Source of the DNA: Clostridia bacterium
GTDB taxonomy: Bacteria > Bacillota > Clostridia > Peptostreptococcales > Anaerovoracaceae
DNA length: 64,000 nt
Direction of reading: 5' to 3'
Assembly: GCA_910575405.1 (NCBI GenBank)
Contig: CAJTER010000023.1
Coordinates: 1-64,000 of the forward strand
The position numbers and the translations under genes are program-made. This document shows, piece by piece, positions 59,169 to 64,000 of the stretch (the stretch's first letter is position 1; every line of letters begins with the position of its first letter). The notes beneath the pieces were generated by a model that was not told the DNA's origin, searched no databases, and was given only the letters and a program-made list of their open reading frames with translations.

Positions 59169-61828
59169 TGAACATTTTCAATAAAGTCGCTCTGCAGGGG
59201 CTGATCAAAAATCCCACGCGTACAATCGTAACCATCATCGGCGTCATCCTCTCGGCTGCCATGATTACAGCAGTAGCCACCTTTGCCGTTTCTCTGCAGG
59301 ACTACATGATAAGAGGCTCCATGGTAAAGAACGGGAACTGGCATGTTTCCTTTTCCGATGTGGATTCTTCCTTTGTCCAAAAGCAGAAAGCGGACAGCCG
59401 GGTCTCCTGTACCGCGGAATTTGAAAACATCGGCTACGCAGTCTTAAAGGGCGGGAAAAACCCGGGAAAGCCGTATCTCTTTATCGCTGGTTTTAACAAG
59501 GACACTTATAAAACTCTGCCCGTAAACCTGATTTCTGGCAGGCTGCCAAAAAACAGCGGCGAGGTGGTCGTTTCCGCCCATGTGGCATCAAACGGCGGCG
59601 TCCGCTTTTCAGAAGGGGATACCATTTCCCTTACTGTGGGAAACCGCATGAAGGAAAACAAAAGGCTGAACCAGCACGACCCCTGCGAGCTTCGTGGAGA
59701 TGAGGAAACCCCGCAGGAAACCTTTGTACCAAAGGAAGAGCGAAGCTACAAGGTTGTAGGGATCTGCACAAGGCCGGTATTTGAGGAGCGGACCGCGCCC
59801 GGCTATACGCTTATCACAGCTGCACCCAAAGCAAATGTGACGGGAACGGATGAGGCAGGAGCTTCCAGCAGCTTCAGCACCTTTACTTCCCTAAAGGATC
59901 CGCGCCAGGTTCGCGACTATGCTGAGGCAGAAGGTGGAGAGCGGGACTATATGTTCAATGATGATGTACTGCGGTTCATGGGACTGTCCTCTGACAAAAT
60001 ATTCAATACGCTCCTGTATTCCGTGGGGGCGGTTCTCATTGCTCTTGTCATGCTGGGATCGGTTTTCCTGATTTACAATTCCTTCACCATATCCCTAAGC
60101 GAACGCATGCGCCAAATGGGAATTCTCCTTTCCGTAGGAGCCACAGGAAAGCAGCTGCTTCATTCTGTATTATTCGAAGGGCTCTGCATCGGTCTGGTGG
60201 GCATACCCATCGGCATTCTGGTGGGCATACCCTGCATTAAGTTCGTACTGCTCCTTACAGCGGAAAACTTTGGCAACATCATGTATGATAATGTACCCCT
60301 GACCTTGTCCATATCCGTTCCAGCCATTGCCGCCGCAGCTGTCATCAGCATGATCACCATCTTGATTTCAGCCTATATTCCGGCGAGCAGGGCCTGCCGC
60401 ACCCCTGTCATGGAGTGCATCCGCCAGACCAATGAGGTCAAGATCACCTCCAGATCCCTGAAAACTTCCAGACTGACGGAGCGTCTCTATGGCCTGGAAG
60501 GCACCCTGGCGGCAAAAAATTTTAAGCGCAATAAAAAGCGCTACCGCAGCATCGTCCTGTCCCTGACTTTAAGCGTTGTGCTTTTTGTATCGGCAAGTGC
60601 CTTTGGAACAACCCTAAAGCAGATAACGAACCAGACGAAAGTCGTGACAGACTACGATATCAGCTTTAATGCCGAAAATCTGTCGGATCCTGGAATGCTG
60701 GAGCTCTACGACAAGGTAAAAGCAGCAAAGGGCATTACGAGAAGCTCCTACCAGGCCTGCATGGATTTTTCCTGTCAGGTTCCGGCAGCTCAGCTTTCCA
60801 ATGCTTACTGGGAGATAGTGGGAAAACAGCCTGAAAAAAAGGGTGAAAAAAATGGAAAGGGCGAAAAGGTCAGCAAGGGCGAAAACGCAACTCTTTCCCT
60901 GAGCATTCAATTCCTCGACCAGCCTTCTTATGAAAAGATCGCCGCTGATTTAAAGCTGCCCGCAGAGGAAGGCAGGCTAATCGGGGTGGCGAAAATGGCC
61001 GATCAAACCGGTGAGGCAGAAGGCGTTCACCAGCTGCTGGATATGATGAAAAGCTCCGAAGCTTCCCTCACCTTCCTGCCGCAAAAGGATGCAAAACAGG
61101 ATGCTGTGCTGGCCGGAAAAGGCCAAGGAAAAACTCTCGATATTTCCTGCGGGGAATTTGTGCCTCCGGACACGCCCATTTCTAAAAATATTGCCGAAGA
61201 TCTGCCCTATTACTTCATGGCCGTAGCCCCATGGTCCCTCAAGGAAGATCTGGAATCTTATGGCAACCTGCGGGTAAAGGGCTGCACCTTTGAATCAAGC
61301 AACGCCGCCTTATCCACCAAAGAAATAAACACGATCATTGAGAGCCTGGGGATCGCTCTGAAAAGCCCGGTCTACAACGTCCACGGCATGCTGGAGGAAA
61401 ACCGCAACCTGTTATTCATTGTAAATCTGTTTACCCTGGTTTTCGTCATCATGATTTCGCTCATTGCCACGGTAAATGTATTCAACACTATCTCCACCAA
61501 CATCAAGCTGCGCAGGCGGGAGCTGGCCATGCTCCGCTCCGTGGGCATGCCGGATCAGAGCTTTAATAAAATGATGCGCTTTGAATGCGCCCTCTATGGA
61601 ATCCGCACTTTGCTGCTGGGGCTACCTCTGGCTGGAATCCTTTCCTGGCTCATCTTTAAAGCCCTGACTGTCATGGAAGAAGTGGAATTTCCCTTTGAAT
61701 TCCCCTGGCTCAGCATGGGAATCAGCACCCTCGGCGTATTCCTCATTATCTTTATCACTATGGTGTACGCAGTCCGCAAAATCAAAAAGGAAAATATTAT
61801 CGACTCCCTGCGGGATGAGATGACATGA
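59168..61828 (+). CDS. FtsX-family ABC permease (large)
   Basis: This 886-aa permease has about eight membrane helices: one at about 17-40, three at about 280-400, one at about 460 and three near the end (about 760-870). Two extracellular domains of about 230 and 280 residues lie between them. FtsX motifs include MRQMGILLSVGATGKQLL and RRRELAMLRSVGMPDQSF. The two large loops are the MacB-like sensing or substrate domains. A Lys/Gly/Glu-rich insertion (about 555-575, KKGEKNGKGEKVSKGEN) is atypical and probably disordered. It is the last gene of the plsC-led run. Confidence 0.9.
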   Translation: MNIFNKVALQGLIKNPTRTIVTIIGVILSAAMITAVATFAVSLQDYMIRGSMVKNGNWHVSFSDVDSSFVQKQKADSRVSCTAEFENIGYAVLKGGKNPGKPYLFIAGFNKDTYKTLPVNLISGRLPKNSGEVVVSAHVASNGGVRFSEGDTISLTVGNRMKENKRLNQHDPCELRGDEETPQETFVPKEERSYKVVGICTRPVFEERTAPGYTLITAAPKANVTGTDEAGASSSFSTFTSLKDPRQVRDYAEAEGGERDYMFNDDVLRFMGLSSDKIFNTLLYSVGAVLIALVMLGSVFLIYNSFTISLSERMRQMGILLSVGATGKQLLHSVLFEGLCIGLVGIPIGILVGIPCIKFVLLLTAENFGNIMYDNVPLTLSISVPAIAAAAVISMITILISAYIPASRACRTPVMECIRQTNEVKITSRSLKTSRLTERLYGLEGTLAAKNFKRNKKRYRSIVLSLTLSVVLFVSASAFGTTLKQITNQTKVVTDYDISFNAENLSDPGMLELYDKVKAAKGITRSSYQACMDFSCQVPAAQLSNAYWEIVGKQPEKKGEKNGKGEKVSKGENATLSLSIQFLDQPSYEKIAADLKLPAEEGRLIGVAKMADQTGEAEGVHQLLDMMKSSEASLTFLPQKDAKQDAVLAGKGQGKTLDISCGEFVPPDTPISKNIAEDLPYYFMAVAPWSLKEDLESYGNLRVKGCTFESSNAALSTKEINTIIESLGIALKSPVYNVHGMLEENRNLLFIVNLFTLVFVIMISLIATVNVFNTISTNIKLRRRELAMLRSVGMPDQSFNKMMRFECALYGIRTLLLGLPLAGILSWLIFKALTVMEEVEFPFEFPWLSMGISTLGVFLIIFITMVYAVRKIKKENIIDSLRDEMT

Positions 61829-61875
61829 TGGAAGATTGGCTGAGGAATTTTGAAAATTAAAATGGGTATTGTGTT

Positions 61876-61920
61876 AAATAAATTCAGTTATAACTAATTT
61901 AGCTATAACTGAATTTATTT
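61876..61920 (+). terminator. AT-rich terminator hairpin
   Basis: A perfect 17-bp inverted repeat, AAATAAATTCAGTTATA and its complement, with an 11-nt loop. It lies between the convergent permease and zinc-ribbon genes. Confidence 0.65.
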
Positions 61921-61978
61921 CATGCAAAAGGTGGCTGCGCTCAAAAAATTTCCACTGGACGAATGGAACCTGAAGGGG

Positions 61979-62833
61979 TTATTCGCCCTCGGCCGGGGCC
62001 TCTGGCTGTGTTTCCGGTGGCTGGGTAGCAGGAGGCTGCGTCGGGGCCTGTGTGGTGGTCTGCCTCTGGGTGGTGGGCTTTGTCTGAGGCTTTGTGGCCT
62101 TTTCCGTAGTGTGGGTTACGGTTCCCTGCCAGGTTTCCTCTGAATATTTGCTGCTTTCGCTCTCATAGGAAGGGGCGCTCTGCCTCTGGGTTTCCCGTGT
62201 TTCCTCAGTATTGATGGTGCTCATGGTGTCTTTGACAGCATCTTTCTTTCCATCTGAATCTCCCAGGGCGGAAAAGCAGATGGCCGCGACTGCGATGAAC
62301 AGCAGAACACCGATGGCAATGAGGATGATCTTCCTTTTCAACTTTCCGGCCCTGCCGGACTTTTTCTGTTTTTTGCGGTAAGGGGAGGGCGACGGGCTCT
62401 GCTTTCTGGCCTGGGCCTGTCTATGTCCTGACCCTGGAGTCTGACTTGCCTTTGGGGCTCTTGCAGTCTGTGAGACTTTTGCCCCGCTTGCCCTCTGGGC
62501 TGGTATGTCGTCCTTTGGCCGGCTTTGTTTCTTGGGCGGCTTTTTATTTTTTCTCTGCAGGGCGCTCTCGGAATTTTTGATGATCCGCTTTTGACCCGGC
62601 TTTCTCTGCTGATGGGGGAGCTTGCCCGCCTTTGCCTGCGCAAGAGCCCGGTTCAGCTCTTCCTGGCTGTAGGCCTGGGTGGCTGTATTGCTCTTTTCCT
62701 TTCGCTTGTCCCAGCTTTTGTCCGCCACTTGGTTTTCCTGGGCAATATCGGACATAGGACAGCCGCATTCCGGGCATTCTCTCGCAAATTCAGATACAAC
62801 TTTCCCGCACTCCGGACATTTCAGCAGTGCCAT
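61979..62833 (-). CDS. Zinc-ribbon, single-pass membrane protein
   Basis: A 284-aa protein. The N-terminal zinc ribbon has four Cys (CPECGKVVSEFARECPECG, residues 6-24). A Lys/Arg/Gln/Ser-rich spacer (about 45-165) precedes one transmembrane helix (about 168-190, IILIAIGVLLFIAVAAICF). The C-terminal extracellular tail (about 195-284) is Thr/Pro/Gln/Glu-rich, like a cell-wall spanning stalk. Proteins of this type are common in Clostridia and uncharacterised. No sortase motif is visible. It is convergent with the ABC permease gene. Confidence 0.75.
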   Translation of the reverse strand: MALLKCPECGKVVSEFARECPECGCPMSDIAQENQVADKSWDKRKEKSNTATQAYSQEELNRALAQAKAGKLPHQQRKPGQKRIIKNSESALQRKNKKPPKKQSRPKDDIPAQRASGAKVSQTARAPKASQTPGSGHRQAQARKQSPSPSPYRKKQKKSGRAGKLKRKIILIAIGVLLFIAVAAICFSALGDSDGKKDAVKDTMSTINTEETRETQRQSAPSYESESSKYSEETWQGTVTHTTEKATKPQTKPTTQRQTTTQAPTQPPATQPPETQPEAPAEGE

Positions 62834-63003
62834 AATTAAATCCCCCTTTTTTCCTGTATATCTTTTCTATATATTTGCGCGCTTGTCTGGCTTTTTTCCA
62901 CGCAGCGGCGGAACGCTGACAACGCACTGGCGCTTTTGTAAATTATATCAAGTTTCGGGGGAAAGGGCAAATTTCCGTGGCGTTTTTTTGCTCCCGCTGC
63001 CTA

Positions 63004-63032
63004 TTGACAAAGCCCTGACCCGGGGATATACT
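63004..63032 (+). promoter_or_regulatory. Near-consensus promoter of the MATE gene
   Basis: TTGACA (63004-63009), a 17-bp spacer and TATACT (63027-63032). It implies a leader of about 120 nt before the ATG at 63162. Confidence 0.75.
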
Positions 63033-63161
63033 GTGTCGTAAATATCCAAAATCAGCTGCCCTAATTGTCAGGTAGTCAATACACGAATGCCTGCGGAAAG
63101 ACTGTATTTATATAGGAGCTTAGACAGAACTCATATAACACTCACAAAAGGAGAAGGTTTC

Positions 63162-64000
63162 ATGCGTCAAAAAAACGAGACTGCGCTGGCAAATGCCCCC
63201 ATCGGACCGATGATGGTCAAATTGGCTCTTCCGGCAGTAGTCGCCCAGATTATCAATATGCTGTACAACATTGTGGATCGGGTTTACATCGGCCACATTG
63301 CGCAGGTCGGGCGGACGGCTCTTACCGGAGTGGGGGTTACGTTTCCCATTATTATGCTCATCTCCGCCTTTTCCGCTTTTGTAGGAATGGGCGGGGCGCC
63401 TTTGGCTTCCATCGCGCTCGGGGCAGGGGACCGGGAGAAAGCGGAAAAATTCTTAGGTAATTCCGCAACCCTTCTGGTCATCATGGCGGCGGTGCTGACT
63501 GCTGTGTTTTTGATTATCAAGCGGCCGGTGCTCATGGCTTTTGGGGCTTCCGGGGAAACCATTGGCTACGCCCTTGACTATATTTCCATTTATCTGGCCG
63601 GAACCATCTTCGTACAGCTTGCTCTGGGGCTTAACGCTTATATCACGGCTCAAGGGTATGCGCTGGTTTCCATGGGTTCGGTCATCATCGGAGCGGTGCT
63701 CAATATTGCGCTGGATCCGCTTTTTATCTTTGCCCTTGGCATGGGAGTTAAAGGGGCGGCGGTGGCTACGATTCTTTCTCAGGGGGTAAGCACCTGCTGG
63801 GTGGTAGCCTTTTTGTCTTCAAAGCGGTCGGGGCTGCGCATCCGCAGGGAAAATATGCATCTGGAAAGGCGGATCGTCGGCCGGATTCTGGCTCTGGGCA
63901 TCGCGCCCTTCATCATGCAATCGACGGAAAGCCTGGTGACGGTTGTGCTCAACTCGGGCCTGCAGCTTTACGGCGGCGATCTATATGTGGCAAGCGTCAC
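63162..64000 (+). CDS. MATE-family efflux transporter (partial, runs off window)
   Basis: The first 279 codons of a MATE transporter start MRQKNETALANAPIGPMMVK behind AAAAGGAGAAGG. The N-terminal MatE repeat shows LALPAVVAQIINMLYNIVDRVYIGHI, GVGVTFPIIMLISAF and GAVLNIALDPLFIF. The pattern is that of MepA-like multidrug pumps. A second MATE protein, encoded at 19101-20483, is only distantly similar. The promoter at 63004-63032 is its own. Confidence 0.88.
   Translation, partial: MRQKNETALANAPIGPMMVKLALPAVVAQIINMLYNIVDRVYIGHIAQVGRTALTGVGVTFPIIMLISAFSAFVGMGGAPLASIALGAGDREKAEKFLGNSATLLVIMAAVLTAVFLIIKRPVLMAFGASGETIGYALDYISIYLAGTIFVQLALGLNAYITAQGYALVSMGSVIIGAVLNIALDPLFIFALGMGVKGAAVATILSQGVSTCWVVAFLSSKRSGLRIRRENMHLERRIVGRILALGIAPFIMQSTESLVTVVLNSGLQLYGGDLYVASV

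Overview
The window looks like chromosomal DNA from an anaerobic Gram-positive Firmicute of the class Clostridia, Lachnospiraceae-like or a relative. The evidence is a mid-range base composition, strong AGGAGG-type ribosome sites, a MurT/GatD peptidoglycan amidation pair, GlnK/GlnL-type and Bce-type two-component systems, AGCS and MATE transporters, soluble and membrane chemoreceptors, and two short type I toxin loci. I saw no rRNA, tRNA or CRISPR array. The first gene (IS transposase) and the last (MATE transporter) run off the window.

Layout. 0-3 kb: an IS end beside a truncated secreted protein, then a long-linker substrate-binding lipoprotein and a perfect 24-bp palindrome. 3-9 kb: gatD-murT, a FIST-domain sensor with a soluble chemoreceptor, a 45-aa protein and a sugar nucleotidyltransferase. 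9-15 kb: a catabolic cluster (PepV-like M20 peptidase, Asp/Glu/hydantoin racemase, DUF917 protein, NCS1 permease) transcribed divergently from a PucR regulator. 15-17 kb: a transposase fragment cut by a MITE-like element, a complete type I toxin-antitoxin locus and a 40-aa protein. 17-21.5 kb: cyclase-family hydrolase, M81 metallopeptidase, MATE pump and LuxR regulator. 21.7-26.7 kb: AGCS symporter, GlnL-like regulator and GlnK-like kinase, with a YhcG-type nuclease gene wedged between the kinase and its leader inside a 22-bp direct repeat. 27-30 kb: a membrane chemoreceptor, a dead GPH-type transporter and a His/Cys-rich secreted peptide. 30-35.3 kb: a Bce-type sensor/ABC detoxification module.

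35.5-56 kb is an accessory region rich in PD-(D/E)XK-type nucleases. It holds three AAA-ATPase/nuclease fusions (35.5, 42.8 and 54.2 kb), two full Rpn-type nucleases in opposite orientation (39.7 and 49.1 kb), an internally deleted Uma2 gene, an AAA_14/DUF4143 ATPase and several gene scraps. Between them lie ordinary genes (MalY-like aminotransferase, TetR with MBL hydrolase, MGMT-like protein, C39-like protease, shikimate-kinase-like protein, DUF2148 protein, PAP2 phosphatase) and a second type I toxin locus at 52.8-53.1 kb.

56-62 kb: plsC followed by a response regulator, histidine kinase, ABC ATPase and large FtsX-type permease, all head to tail. The window ends with a zinc-ribbon membrane protein and a MATE-family gene behind a near-consensus promoter.

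The most distinctive observations are the two type I toxin-antitoxin loci, each with convergent promoters and a terminator between them. In the second, the antitoxin RNA can pair with the toxin start site. Also notable are the three 10-bp-phased repeats upstream of the AGCS gene, which resemble the known GlnL target; the 22-bp repeat around yhcG; and the nested inverted nuclease paralogues.
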